Assembly: GCF_000374865.1 (NCBI RefSeq)
Contig: NZ_KB895464.1
Location: 1 to 64,000, forward strand
Direction of reading: 5' to 3'
Source of the DNA: Arthrobacter sp. 135MFCol5.1
Lineage (GTDB): Bacteria; Actinomycetota; Actinomycetes; Actinomycetales; Micrococcaceae
DNA: 64,000 bases
Below, piece by piece: positions 52,205 through 60,905 of this stretch. Each line of letters opens with the position of its first letter. Position 1 is the stretch's first letter. The position numbers were made by a program, and so were the translations under genes. Under the pieces are notes generated by a model that was not told the DNA's origin, ran no database searches, and saw only the letters and a program-made list of their open reading frames with translations.

Positions 52205-52885
52205 CTATGCCACCAGGTTGGCGGCCGCGGTGTCCATGTGTTCCAGGATGGTCTTCCGGGCCAGCGCGGCGTCGCCGGTATCAATGGCGGCGACGATGTC
52301 CTTGTGCCGGTCCACGCTCATGTTGCGGACGCCTTTTTCCAGGCCGGCGAACATGATGGACATCCGGATGGAGCCCTCCAGGGACTCCCAGGAGTGGAGG
52401 AGCGTTTCGTTGCCGGTGAGCCGGCACAGCGTGCGGTGGAATTCGAGGTCGGATTCGATCCGTTCCTCCAGGGTGCCGCTGGCTGCGGCATCCATGGCGT
52501 CAACGGCCTTGTGCAGCGAGTCGGTGACCTGTTGCCGGTCGGGCAGTTCGCACAGGGTCCGGGCCGCGAGGGACTCCAAGGCGGCGCGGACGGAGTAGAT
52601 GTCCCGGATTTCCTTTTCGTCCAGGTGGCGGACGGACAGCCTGCCGCGGGGCCCAGCGGAGAGCAGGCCCTCCTGTTCAAGCTGGCGGAGGGCTTCGCGG
52701 AGAGTGCCGCGGCTGATCTGCAGCATCTCGGACAGTTCGGTTTCCACCAAGTGGCGCCCGGGTTCCAGCTCTCCGCTGGTGATGGCGGTCCGCAGCGCCG
52801 AGAGCGCCTGCTCGCGGAGGCTCTTCTTTTCCAGTCCCAGCAACGGGGCGGTCAGTCCGGCCATGGCTTCTGTCCTCAATGTCAT
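52205..52885 (-). CDS. GntR family regulator, FadR subgroup (FCD domain)
   Basis: A 226-residue regulator with an N-terminal winged HTH (ETELSEMLQISRGTLREALR, about residues 48-67) and a C-terminal helical FCD effector domain with the metal-binding pattern around DLEFHRTLCRLTGN. The palindrome ACTGTCTACAGT lies 7 nt upstream of ATG 52885, and related copies occur at the divergent promoters 56325-56408, so it probably controls itself and the whole C4 cluster. A second ATG at 52864 is possible. It lies downstream of the transketolase genes, behind a terminator. Confidence 0.9.
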   Translation of the reverse strand: MTLRTEAMAGLTAPLLGLEKKSLREQALSALRTAITSGELEPGRHLVETELSEMLQISRGTLREALRQLEQEGLLSAGPRGRLSVRHLDEKEIRDIYSVRAALESLAARTLCELPDRQQVTDSLHKAVDAMDAAASGTLEERIESDLEFHRTLCRLTGNETLLHSWESLEGSIRMSIMFAGLEKGVRNMSVDRHKDIVAAIDTGDAALARKTILEHMDTAAANLVA

Positions 52886-52891
52886 AAGTCG

Positions 52892-52903
52892 ACTGTCTAC
52901 AGT
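52892..52903. promoter_or_regulatory. GntR operator at the gntR start
   Basis: ACTGT-CT-ACAGT (a perfect inverted repeat, extended to CGACTGT/ACAGTCG). On the minus strand GACAGT ends 6 nt before the ATG, so the operator also covers the likely -10 box. This position fits autorepression. Confidence 0.7.
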
Positions 52904-52930
52904 CGGGAGTAGTTTCGATAGTACGGCAGA

Positions 52931-52965
52931 ATGCACGGCACCGGCTTGGGACCGGTGCCGTGCAT
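52931..52965 (-). terminator. Terminator of the transketolase operon
   Basis: A perfect 14-bp stem (ATGCACGGCACCGG, 52931-52944, with 52952-52965) and a 7-nt loop, 20 nt after the transketolase stop. Plus-strand T's (TTTT) border the other side, so it may also act in reverse. Confidence 0.8.
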
Positions 52966-52985
52966 TTTCATGGGGTGGCTTGCCT

Positions 52986-53996
52986 TTAGCCGAGTTCGGC
53001 GAGGACCTTGGCGACGATGCGGTCCGTGGCCAGGCCGTAGCGGTCGTGCAGGGTGGGCAGGGCGCCGGCATCGAGGAACTGGTCCGGGAGTGCCACGGGC
53101 ACCACGCGCTTGCCCAGCCCCGCGGTGACGACGGCGGAGGCGACGGTTTCGAACAGTCCACCCACCACGGAATGGTTTTCCAGCGTGACGGCGAGGCGGC
53201 CGGTATTGATCTCCGCGAGGACGGTTTCGGCGTCGAACGGTTTGATGGTGGGGGTGTGTACGACGGCGACGTCCACGTTGTGGGCCGCCAGCGCCTCGGC
53301 TGCCTGGAGGGCACGCATGGTCATCAGGCCGGAGGAGATGAACACGACGTCGTTGCCGCCACGCAGCACCTTGGCCTTGCCCAGCTCGAAGGTGTAGCCG
53401 TACTCGTCAAGGACGGTGGGCACGTTGCCGCGCAGCAGTCGCAGGTATGTGGGGCCTTCCGACGCTGCCAGCTGCGGCACCGCCTGCTCGATGTCCACCG
53501 AATCGCAGGGGTCCACGATGGTCAGGTTGGGCATGCCGCGGAAGATCGCCATGTCCTCGGTGGCCTGGTGGCTGGGCCCGTACCCGGTGGTGAGGCCGGG
53601 CAGGCCGCCCACGATGTTGACGTTCAGGTTTGGTTCGGCAGCGTCCAGGCACAGGAAGTCGTAGGCGCGGCGGGCCGCGAACACCGAATAGGTGGACGCG
53701 AACGGGACCAGCCCGGTTTCGGCCAGGCCGGCCGCGGCGCCGAAGAGCAACTGCTCTGCCATGCCCATCTGGAAGAACCGTTCCGGGAAGGCCTGGGCGA
53801 AGATGTGCATGTCCGTGTATTTGCCCAGGTCCGCGGTCAGGCCCACGATCCTGTCGTTCTCCTGCGCGGCCTTGACCAGGGCGTGACCGAACGGCGCGGA
53901 GGACGTCTTCTGGCCGGGGTCCGCGAAGGAGGCGATCATCGCCGAGGTCTTCAGCTTGGGCTTGGCGGGCGTGGCCGTCGTCGTGGTGGTGCTCAT
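52986..53996 (-). CDS. Transketolase, C-terminal subunit
   Basis: A 336-residue half of a split transketolase: the pyrimidine-binding domain (about 20-190; FPERFFQMGMAEQLLFGAAA with the catalytic Glu in MAEQ) and the C-terminal domain (about 210-330). It works with the thiamine-diphosphate half encoded just upstream. The ATG overlaps that gene's stop (ATGA). Split transketolases often serve specialised sugar pathways such as apulose-4-phosphate cleavage; here it may process erythrose-4-phosphate. Confidence 0.9.
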   Translation of the reverse strand: MSTTTTTATPAKPKLKTSAMIASFADPGQKTSSAPFGHALVKAAQENDRIVGLTADLGKYTDMHIFAQAFPERFFQMGMAEQLLFGAAAGLAETGLVPFASTYSVFAARRAYDFLCLDAAEPNLNVNIVGGLPGLTTGYGPSHQATEDMAIFRGMPNLTIVDPCDSVDIEQAVPQLAASEGPTYLRLLRGNVPTVLDEYGYTFELGKAKVLRGGNDVVFISSGLMTMRALQAAEALAAHNVDVAVVHTPTIKPFDAETVLAEINTGRLAVTLENHSVVGGLFETVASAVVTAGLGKRVVPVALPDQFLDAGALPTLHDRYGLATDRIVAKVLAELG

Positions 53997-54904
53997 GCTG
54001 AAGCCTTTCCTTCATATCCGGCGGTGAGCTGCTCGCGGCAGACCTGCCATTCGTGTTCTTCGATGCGCATGAAGTGCGCTTTTTCGCGCTCCTCCAGCAG
54101 GGGAACGCCGCGGCCCACCTTGGTGTCGCACAGGATCACGGAGGGACGTCCGACGGCGGCGGCCTGGGCGGCTGCGTTGTCGAACGCTGCCAGCAGGGCG
54201 CCGACGTCGTTCCCGTCCACGCGCTGGGTGTACCAGCCGAACGATTCCCACTTTTCGGTGACCGGCTCGGTGCGGAGGACCGTGTCCGTCTTGCCGTCGG
54301 CCTGCAGCGCATTGATGTCCACCATGGCGGTGAGGTTGCCCAGCTGGTGGTGGTGCGCGCCCATGGCGGCCTCCCAGGTGGAGCCCTCATCCAGTTCGCC
54401 GTCGGAGAGGAAGTTGAACACCCGGGCGTTGGAGCCCTGGTAGCGGAGGCCCAGGGCCATGCCGACGGCGATGGTCAGCCCGTGGCCCAGGGAGCCGCCG
54501 GAGATTTCCATGCCGGGGGTGTAGGTGGACATCCCGGACATCGGCAGCCGCGAGTCATCCGAACCATAGGTTTCCAGCTCCTGGACCGGGACGATGCCGG
54601 CCTCGGCGAGGGCGGCGTAGTGGCCGATCGCGTAGTGGCCGGTGGAAAGCAGGAACCGGTCGCGGGCCTCCCAGTGCGGGTCCTCCGCCCTGAACCGCAG
54701 CTGGTCCCCGTAGACGGTGGCCAGCATGTCCGCGGCGCCCAGGGCCTGCCCCACGTAGCCCTGGCCCTGGACTTCGCCCATGTTCAGGGCGTGGTGCCGG
54801 ATGCGGTACGCGGCGGCGCTGATCTTGTCCACCCGCTCCGGGGTCACCCCAGCCTGATATGTCTGTCCCTGCGGGGCGGCGTCCTGGACGGTTTCTGTAG
54901 GCAT
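53993..54904 (-). CDS. Transketolase, N-terminal subunit (ThDP-binding)
   Basis: A 303-residue half carrying the diphosphate-binding domain. The ThDP motif GDG-x-N is seen as SDGELDEGSTWEAA followed by LTAMVDINALQADG. SGGSLGHGLTIAVGMALG is the other conserved block. ATG 54904 has GGAG upstream; ATG 54940 is in frame and abuts the MFS stop (TGAATG), so either is possible. It is translationally coupled to the C-terminal half. Confidence 0.9.
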   Translation of the reverse strand: MPTETVQDAAPQGQTYQAGVTPERVDKISAAAYRIRHHALNMGEVQGQGYVGQALGAADMLATVYGDQLRFRAEDPHWEARDRFLLSTGHYAIGHYAALAEAGIVPVQELETYGSDDSRLPMSGMSTYTPGMEISGGSLGHGLTIAVGMALGLRYQGSNARVFNFLSDGELDEGSTWEAAMGAHHHQLGNLTAMVDINALQADGKTDTVLRTEPVTEKWESFGWYTQRVDGNDVGALLAAFDNAAAQAAAVGRPSVILCDTKVGRGVPLLEEREKAHFMRIEEHEWQVCREQLTAGYEGKASA

Positions 54905-54940
54905 TGCGTGCTCCGTGATTCTCTGGTGCGTGGTGGTCAT

Positions 54941-56278
54941 TCAGGCGTTGACCGTGTTGGGGGTGCTTTTGGTGGCTTCGTCTGCGAGCTGCCGTTCCCG
55001 CTTGCCCCAGGTTTCCCGGGTGGCGATCGCGGCCCATAGGCCGATCAGGGCGTAGGCGCCGAAGAGCAGCGCCGGGCCCATCCAGCCGAAGCTGACGAAC
55101 AGCAAGGTGGTGATGAACGGCGTAAAGCCGGACACCATGGCGGAGATCTGGTAGGCCAGGCTGGCGCCGGAGGCGCGGGTCTTGGCCTGGAAGAGCTCGG
55201 GGAACCAGGCGCCCTGGGCACCGGCCAGAGAGTTCTGGCAGACCGCGTAGGAGATCACGATGGTGAGGATGATGGCGATGAACAGGCCGGTGTTGACCAG
55301 CAGGAACATGGGGATCGCGAACAGTGCGGCGAAGGCCGTGGACCAGACATAGAGGGGACGGCGGCCGATGCGGTCCGTCAGTGCCGCCCAGGCCTGGGTG
55401 GCGAAGATGCCGATGGCGGAGGCGATGCAGAGGGCGACGAGGGTTTGGGTCTTGTCCGCCAAGTGCTGGCTGTTGAGGTAGGAAATCATGTAGGTGATGG
55501 ATACGGCGTAACCGGCGGTCTCGGCGATGCGCAGGCCGATGCCCTTGACGATGTTGCGCCAGTCCGTCTTGAGGACCTCGACGATGGGTGCCTTGACGAT
55601 GGTGCCGCTGTCCTTGACCTCGTCGAAAACGGGGGACTCGGGAACCTTGGACCGGATGACCAGGCCGACGGCGACCAGCACGATGCTGGCCAGGAACGGG
55701 ATGCGCCAGGCAAGTTCACCGCCGAGGCCGGCGCTTGCGAGGAACGTCAGGTTGGCCAGCAGCAGGCCCACCGGGAAGCCGGCCTGGACAATGCCGGTGT
55801 ACTTGCCCTTGGTCTTCCACGGCGCATGCTCGTAGCTCATCAGGATGGCGCCGCCCCACTCCGCGCCGAAGGCCAGGCCCTGGACGATGCGGACGAAGAC
55901 CAGCAGTGCCGGAGCCAACAGGCCGACGGCGGCGTAGGTGGGGAGCAGGCCGATGGCGAAGGTGGCCAGGCCCATCAGGATCAGCGAGGAGACCAGGACG
56001 GGCTTGCGGCCCACCTTGTCGCCCAGGTGCCCACCGATGATGCCGCCCAGCGGACGGGCCGCAAAGCCGACGCCCAAGGTGGCGAAGGAGGCGAGGGTCC
56101 CCGTGACGGGATCGCTGCCGGGGAAGAAGGCGGTGCCGAAATACAGTGCGGCAGCGGTGCCGAAGCCGATGAAGTCATACGTCTCGATGACGGCCCCCAC
56201 GCCGGATCCGATGGCAACTCGGCGGGCGTCCTTGGTGCCGTGGACCGGGCCGCGCATGGTCAGAGCATCTTTGCTCAT
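54941..56278 (-). CDS. MHS-family major facilitator (metabolite:H+ symporter)
   Basis: A 445-residue transporter with 12 predicted helices. The MFS loop motif GGHLGDKVGRKPVL lies between helices 2 and 3, and RIVQGLAFGAEWGGA is typical of the MHS subgroup, which takes up organic acids, osmolytes and sugar derivatives. First gene of the minus-strand operon that continues into the transketolase pair. Promoter and GntR operators lie at 56325-56381. It is the likely uptake system for the cluster substrate. Confidence 0.9.
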   Translation of the reverse strand: MSKDALTMRGPVHGTKDARRVAIGSGVGAVIETYDFIGFGTAAALYFGTAFFPGSDPVTGTLASFATLGVGFAARPLGGIIGGHLGDKVGRKPVLVSSLILMGLATFAIGLLPTYAAVGLLAPALLVFVRIVQGLAFGAEWGGAILMSYEHAPWKTKGKYTGIVQAGFPVGLLLANLTFLASAGLGGELAWRIPFLASIVLVAVGLVIRSKVPESPVFDEVKDSGTIVKAPIVEVLKTDWRNIVKGIGLRIAETAGYAVSITYMISYLNSQHLADKTQTLVALCIASAIGIFATQAWAALTDRIGRRPLYVWSTAFAALFAIPMFLLVNTGLFIAIILTIVISYAVCQNSLAGAQGAWFPELFQAKTRASGASLAYQISAMVSGFTPFITTLLFVSFGWMGPALLFGAYALIGLWAAIATRETWGKRERQLADEATKSTPNTVNA

Positions 56279-56324
56279 GGTGGTTCCCTTTCGAAAAGCG
56301 GCTGTGGAAGGTCCGCCGCTGTCG

Positions 56325-56336
56325 ACTGTTAACAAA
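56325..56336. promoter_or_regulatory. GntR operator, imperfect copy
   Basis: ACTGT-TA-ACAAA, 10 of 12 matches to ACTGT-NN-ACAGT. It lies just downstream of the minus-strand MFS promoter. Confidence 0.5.
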
Positions 56337-56348
56337 TTGGTACGACCC

Positions 56349-56381
56349 AGTGTGACGCACCTCATCTTCACTGTCAACAGT
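56349..56381 (-). promoter_or_regulatory. MFS operon promoter with GntR operator
   Basis: On the minus strand TTGACA (56377-56372), 17 nt, CACACT (56354-56349) form the promoter. The perfect palindrome ACTGTCAACAGT (56370-56381) covers the -35, so bound GntR would block polymerase. Confidence 0.65.
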
Positions 56382-56393
56382 CGACTTTCAGAG

Positions 56394-56423
56394 TTGACTG
56401 TTGACAGTTAACGCCAGTACTGT
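56394..56423 (+). promoter_or_regulatory. Promoter of the isomerase-kinase operon with GntR operator
   Basis: TTGACT (56394-56399), 18 nt, TACTGT (56418-56423). The perfect palindrome ACTGTTGACAGT (56397-56408) overlaps the -35. This mirrors the arrangement on the opposite strand. Confidence 0.65.
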
Positions 56424-56465
56424 GGTGCCCATCACTACCGCTCGGCACGATTCAAAGGATCAATG

Positions 56466-57290
56466 ATGTTCCATTCCAGACTTGGGTGCTCATCCATCAG
56501 CTTCCGGCACCAGGACCTGGGCACTGCCCTGGGCACCATGAAGGGTCTGGGATTCGAAGAGATCGATCTGGGCGCCCTGCCCGGGGTCTGCGACCACGTC
56601 CCCTACGAACTTGACGAGGCCGCCGTGGCGGCGGTGTCGCAGGAAGTCATCGCTTCCGGTCTGCGGGTCCGCTCAGTGAACGGCGACATAGGGGACTTGA
56701 ACGCAGTCCTCGACTCCAATGGACAGGACGCCAGGCGGCGCCACCTGGACGCCCTGCTCACCCTCACTGCCAACATCGGGGCCAACGCCCTGGTGCTGCC
56801 CTGCGGCGCCCTCGATCACAACCCGGTCCGGAGCGTCGAGGAAGACCTGGACCTCATTGCCGGGCAGCTCGCGGCTGCGGCCCGGCGCGCTGCAGGGTTC
56901 GGCGTCGAACTCTGGACCGAGTCCCTGCACTTCCTGCGGTTCTGCTGGAACCTGGAACGTGCGGGACTGCTGGCCGAACGGCTGGCCGGATCCGGCGTCG
57001 GAATCGTCATGGACTTCAGCCACATCACCGCCGCCGGCGAGGACATCCAGGACTATCTGGACGTTCATGCGGGACGCATCAGCCACGTCCACCTGCGCGA
57101 CGCCGTGCCCGGGAACATCAACCTCAGCATCGGCAACGGTAACGCCGACTTCGCCGGGGGCCTGAAGCGTCTCGCGGCCGACGGCTACGCCGGCCACTTC
57201 TCGCTCGAACTGGAAACCCGGGACGTCACCCATGACGAACGCCCGGCCGCCGCCGCCAAGGCTGCAAGCTTCATCACCGACCTCATCTGA
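56466..57290 (+). CDS. Sugar phosphate isomerase/epimerase (xylose isomerase-like TIM barrel)
   Basis: A 274-residue AP-endonuclease-2-type TIM barrel. Metal-binding acidic and His residues are visible in ELWTESLHFLRF, GIVMDFSHITAAG, ISHVHLRDAVPG and HFSLELET. Relatives include hydroxypyruvate and tetrulose-phosphate isomerases. In the C4 pathway model it would interconvert tetrulose phosphates, as LerI does in Mycobacterium smegmatis. AAAGGA (56454-56459) is 6 nt from ATG 56466 and 3 nt from ATG 56463. First gene of the plus-strand operon. Confidence 0.82.
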   Translation: MFHSRLGCSSISFRHQDLGTALGTMKGLGFEEIDLGALPGVCDHVPYELDEAAVAAVSQEVIASGLRVRSVNGDIGDLNAVLDSNGQDARRRHLDALLTLTANIGANALVLPCGALDHNPVRSVEEDLDLIAGQLAAAARRAAGFGVELWTESLHFLRFCWNLERAGLLAERLAGSGVGIVMDFSHITAAGEDIQDYLDVHAGRISHVHLRDAVPGNINLSIGNGNADFAGGLKRLAADGYAGHFSLELETRDVTHDERPAAAAKAASFITDLI

Positions 57291-57317
57291 CCTGCACACA
57301 CCCCAAGGAGCACCACC

Positions 57318-58091
57318 ATGACCGCCATCCAGCGCACCGCCGTCCTCACCGGAGCAACTTCGGACCGGGGCATCGGCATCACCAGCGCCCGCCGTTACGC
57401 TCGTGAGGGCTGGGGCATCGCCATCCTGGACCTGGACGGCGAGAAGTCCGCCAAGGTCGCAGCCGAAATCGGCAACGAATTCAATGTCCCCGCGTTCGGC
57501 CACGAGATCGACGTCGCCAACGAAGCCTCCGTCACCGCCGCCCAGGCCGCCGTCGCCGCCGAAGTGGCAGCCGGCAACCTCCCGCCCGTCGGCGCCCTGG
57601 CCAACATCGCCGGCATCACCTCCCCGGTGCCATTCCTGGAGACCACCCTGGAACTGTGGCACAAGGTCATGGACGTCAACGCCACCGGCACCTACCTGGT
57701 GACCAAGGCCTTCCTGCCCGCCATGATCGACAACGGCTGGGGCCGGATCGTGAACATGTCCTCCGTCTCCGCCCAGCGCGGCGGCGGCGTCTTCGGCAAG
57801 GTTCCCTACTCCGCTGCCAAGGCGGCCATCCTGGGCTTCACCAAGGCCCTCGCGCGTGAGCTCGGTAGCACCGGCGTCACCGTCAACGCCATCACCCCGG
57901 GTGCGGTGGACACCAACATCCGCGTGGGCAGCACCGAGGAGCAGGAAGCAGCCATCAACGCCGGCATCCCGCTGGGCCGGAACGCCACCACCGAGGAAGT
58001 GGCCTCCGTGATCACCTTCCTGTCCTCCGAGGACTCCGCCTACCTCACCGGCACCACCATTGACATCAACGGCGGCAGCCACATCCACTAA
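57318..58091 (+). CDS. Short-chain dehydrogenase/reductase
   Basis: A 257-residue classical SDR. The cofactor loop TGATSDRGIGITSARRY is at the N-terminus, NIAGI marks the core strand, and the catalytic Ser (MSSVSAQ), Tyr and Lys (YSAAK) are present. PGAVDTNI and LTGTTIDINGG are standard C-terminal blocks. In context it probably oxidises a polyol such as threitol to a ketose (compare DthD of M. smegmatis). It lies between the TIM-barrel isomerase and the kinase, with AAGGAG before the ATG. Confidence 0.88.
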   Translation: MTAIQRTAVLTGATSDRGIGITSARRYAREGWGIAILDLDGEKSAKVAAEIGNEFNVPAFGHEIDVANEASVTAAQAAVAAEVAAGNLPPVGALANIAGITSPVPFLETTLELWHKVMDVNATGTYLVTKAFLPAMIDNGWGRIVNMSSVSAQRGGGVFGKVPYSAAKAAILGFTKALARELGSTGVTVNAITPGAVDTNIRVGSTEEQEAAINAGIPLGRNATTEEVASVITFLSSEDSAYLTGTTIDINGGSHIH

Positions 58092-58126
58092 CAGCCGGCC
58101 CCGGCGCCAGCCAGAAAGCTCCCTCC

Positions 58127-59896
58127 ATGACAAAGATCTTCAACGACCCTTCCGACTTCGCCGAAGAAGCCCTCGCCGGGTTCTGCGACGTCCACTCGGA
58201 CCTGGTCCGGCAGGTTCCCGGCGGTGCCGTCCGCCGCTTCCGGCCGGCACAGCCCAAGGTGGCAGTCCTGGCCGGCGGCGGCTCGGGCCACTACCCGGCC
58301 TTCGCCGGGCTGGTCGGTGCCGGCTTCGCCGATGGCGCGGTGGTGGGCAACATCTTCACCTCGCCGTCGGCGCAGCAGGCCTACGCGGTGGCCAAGGCCG
58401 CCGAGTCCGGTGCCGGCGTCGTCTTCACCTACGGCAACTACGCCGGCGACGTGATGAACTTCGGCATGGCCAGCGAGCGCCTGGCCGCCGAGGGCATCGA
58501 GGTGGAGAACGTCCTGGTCACTGACGACATCGCCAGCGCCCCGCCGTCGGAATCAGCGAAACGCCGCGGCATCGCCGGTGACTTCACGGTGTTCAAGGTC
58601 ATGGGCGCCGCCGCCGAGAACGGCGAGGACCTGGCCGAGGTGGTCCGCCTGGGCCGCAAGGCCAACGACCTGACGCGGACCATCGGCAGCGCGTTTGCCG
58701 GCTGCACCTTCCCGGGCGCCGAATCGCCCCTGTTCACCCTGCCCGAAGGGCAGATGGGCCTGGGCCTGGGCATCCACGGCGAACCCGGCCTGCACGACAC
58801 CGACCTGCCTTCGGCCAAGGACCTTGGCCACGAACTGGTGGCCCGGGTGCTCGCTGAAACGCCACCGCACGCCGGCAAGCGCATCGCCGTCATCCTCAAC
58901 GGGCTCGGCTCCACCAAGCATGAGGAGCTCTTCGTCCTCTGGGGGACCGTGGCGCCACTGCTGCGTGCCGCCGGCTACACGCTGGTGATGCCCGAGGTGG
59001 GCGAGTTGGTGACCAGCCTGGACATGGCCGGCGTCTCGCTGACCGTCACCTGGCTTGATGAAGAAGTTGAGCCGCTGTGGGTTGCCCCTGCGGAGACGCC
59101 TGCCTACCGCCGCGGCAACGCTGCCCTGGAGGCCGGGGCCCGGGGCGTCGAGGAAACGGCCGACGGCGGCGCGGCCGCTGCGGCGTTCGTCGCCACGGAC
59201 GCCTCCCGCGAGTACGCCGCCGCCTGCGTAGCGGCCATTGATGCCGCCCGTTCGTCCCTGCACGACGCCGAAGAGCGGCTGGGCCGCATGGATGCGATTG
59301 CCGGCGACGGCGACCACGGCCGGGGCATGGTCCGCGGCGTCGACGCGGCCGCCGCAGCCGCCTCCGCCGCCCTGGGCCACGGCGCCGGTGCCGGTGATGT
59401 GCTGGCTGCCGCCGGGGACGCCTGGGCGGACAAGGCAGGGGGCACCTCCGGCGTCCTGTGGGGAGCGGCGCTGCGTGCCTTTGGCGAGACGCTGGGCAAC
59501 TCCTCGGCCCCTGAACCGCGCGCGCTGGCAGCAGCCGTGACCGCATTCGCTGACCGGATCATCCAGTTGGGCAAGGCCGAAACAGGCGACAAGACCATGG
59601 TAGATGCCCTGCTGCCCTTCGCCTCCGCCTTTAGCCGCGCAGTGGCCGAGGGCGTGGAAACGGGCCGTGCATGGCAGGAAGCCGCGCAGGAATCCGCTGC
59701 TGCGGCGGAAGGCACCGCGGACCTCCTTCCCCTTAAGGGCCGGGCCCGGCCCCTTGCGGAAAAGAGCCTGGGCACGGCGGATCCCGGCGCCACATCGCTG
59801 GCCATGGTCTTCGCCGTCATGGGGCCGCACTTCACCGGCGCCGCCGGGTCCGAAGGCAGCACCGCCACCGTTGCGGCGGCGGCCGCTGAGTCATGA
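58127..59896 (+). CDS. ATP-type ketose kinase, DhaK-DhaL fusion
   Basis: A 589-residue single-chain kinase. The DhaK-like part (about 1-330) has AGGGSGHYPAFAGLVGAGF and LGIHGEPGLHD with the substrate-binding His. The DhaL-like part (about 365-589) has GDGDHGRGMVRG and GDKTMVDALLP for ATP. It needs no PTS. The canonical GHEP of DHA kinases is GHYP here, as I recall for erythrulose kinases, so a C4 ketose is the likely substrate; apulose or DHA are alternatives. A second, PTS-linked DHA kinase lies at 5173. Confidence 0.88.
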   Translation: MTKIFNDPSDFAEEALAGFCDVHSDLVRQVPGGAVRRFRPAQPKVAVLAGGGSGHYPAFAGLVGAGFADGAVVGNIFTSPSAQQAYAVAKAAESGAGVVFTYGNYAGDVMNFGMASERLAAEGIEVENVLVTDDIASAPPSESAKRRGIAGDFTVFKVMGAAAENGEDLAEVVRLGRKANDLTRTIGSAFAGCTFPGAESPLFTLPEGQMGLGLGIHGEPGLHDTDLPSAKDLGHELVARVLAETPPHAGKRIAVILNGLGSTKHEELFVLWGTVAPLLRAAGYTLVMPEVGELVTSLDMAGVSLTVTWLDEEVEPLWVAPAETPAYRRGNAALEAGARGVEETADGGAAAAAFVATDASREYAAACVAAIDAARSSLHDAEERLGRMDAIAGDGDHGRGMVRGVDAAAAAASAALGHGAGAGDVLAAAGDAWADKAGGTSGVLWGAALRAFGETLGNSSAPEPRALAAAVTAFADRIIQLGKAETGDKTMVDALLPFASAFSRAVAEGVETGRAWQEAAQESAAAAEGTADLLPLKGRARPLAEKSLGTADPGATSLAMVFAVMGPHFTGAAGSEGSTATVAAAAAES

Positions 59897-59913
59897 CAAC
59901 GGAAGGGAACACC

Positions 59914-60384
59914 ATGGGGCTGCGGCTCATTGTCGGCGCGGATGAAGCGGGCGTGGACTACAAGGACATGGTCCTCGCGGACCTGCGGAACGATCCGCGC
60001 GTCAGCGAGGTCATCGACATCGGCGTCAACCGGAGCGACGCGCCGGATGACTTCGCCAAGCCCTACCCGTACGTGGGCATTGCCGCCGGCGAGATGATCC
60101 GGGACGGCGCCGCTGACCGGGCCATCCTGTTCTGCGGTACCGGAATCGGCGTCGCCATCGCCGCCAACAAAGTCGAAGGCATCCGCGCCACCGCCGCCCA
60201 CGACTCCTTCTCCGTGGAACGCTCCATCCTGTCCAACGACTGCCAGGTCCTCACCATGGGCCAGCGGGTGGTGGGCATCGAACTCGCCCGCCGCCTCGCC
60301 AGGGAATGGATCGGCTACACGTTCGACCCGGCGTCGGCCTCGGCTGGCAAAGTGAAGGTGCTCACCGACTTCGAGTCCTGCTGA
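59914..60384 (+). CDS. RpiB/LacAB-family sugar phosphate isomerase
   Basis: A 156-residue isomerase. LIVGADEAGVDYKD forms the phosphate site, and FCGTGIGVAIAANKVEGIRA (20 residues) carries the catalytic Cys and loop of the RpiB family. Relatives include ribose-5-phosphate isomerase B and erythrulose-4-phosphate isomerases (DerI, EryI). Here the last step to erythrose-4-phosphate is the best fit. GGAAGGGA lies 5 nt before ATG 59914; ATG 59893, overlapping the kinase stop, is in frame but less supported. Confidence 0.88.
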   Translation: MGLRLIVGADEAGVDYKDMVLADLRNDPRVSEVIDIGVNRSDAPDDFAKPYPYVGIAAGEMIRDGAADRAILFCGTGIGVAIAANKVEGIRATAAHDSFSVERSILSNDCQVLTMGQRVVGIELARRLAREWIGYTFDPASASAGKVKVLTDFESC

Positions 60385-60452
60385 CAGGCCCTGCCCCGGA
60401 GCTGGGCGGGGCCACGGCGCAGAATGGCCGCCGCTCCCCGCCCTGGTCCTCC

Positions 60453-60458
60453 TACACT
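60453..60458 (+). promoter_or_regulatory. -10 box of a leaderless promoter for the SRPBCC gene
   Basis: TACACT, 6 nt, ATG at 60465. Confidence 0.55.
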
Positions 60459-60464
60459 GGGGTG

Positions 60465-60905
60465 ATGATCACAGTCACCGGAAGTGTGGAAACCAACCTG
60501 TCCGCGGAGAAGGCCTTTGCTTTCCTGAGCGAGTTCGAGAACACCAGCAAATGGGACCCCAACACCTCTGTCATGGACAAGATCACGCCGGGACCGGTGG
60601 CCGTGGGGCACAAGTACCACGCCGAATCCGAGTTTCGCGGCAAACGCCAGGCCCTGACCTACGAGGTCATCGAGCTCTCGGAAAACCACATCAAGCTCCG
60701 GGGCGAGAACAAGACCGTCACCTCGTACGACTCCATCGACGTCCGGGCCAGCGGCACAGGTTCTGTGGTCACGTACACGGCCGAGTTCAGCATCAACGGG
60801 CCGGCCAAGATCATCCAGCCGCTGCTGAAACCGGCCTTCAACTCCCTGCGGGACCCCGCCTTGAACGGCATCCGGGACACGCTTAACTCGCTGGCAGCGG
60901 GCTGA
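60465..60905 (+). CDS. SRPBCC-superfamily protein
   Basis: A 146-residue helix-grip protein with the START-like pattern: ITVTGSVETNLSAEKAFAFL, then NTSKWDPN and a long C-terminal helix (AFNSLRDPALNGIRDTLNSL). Such proteins bind hydrophobic ligands or act in polyketide-like or lipid handling; the ligand is unknown. It ends 23 nt inside the convergent esterase gene. The leaderless -10 at 60453 supports this start. Confidence 0.82.
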   Translation: MITVTGSVETNLSAEKAFAFLSEFENTSKWDPNTSVMDKITPGPVAVGHKYHAESEFRGKRQALTYEVIELSENHIKLRGENKTVTSYDSIDVRASGTGSVVTYTAEFSINGPAKIIQPLLKPAFNSLRDPALNGIRDTLNSLAAG

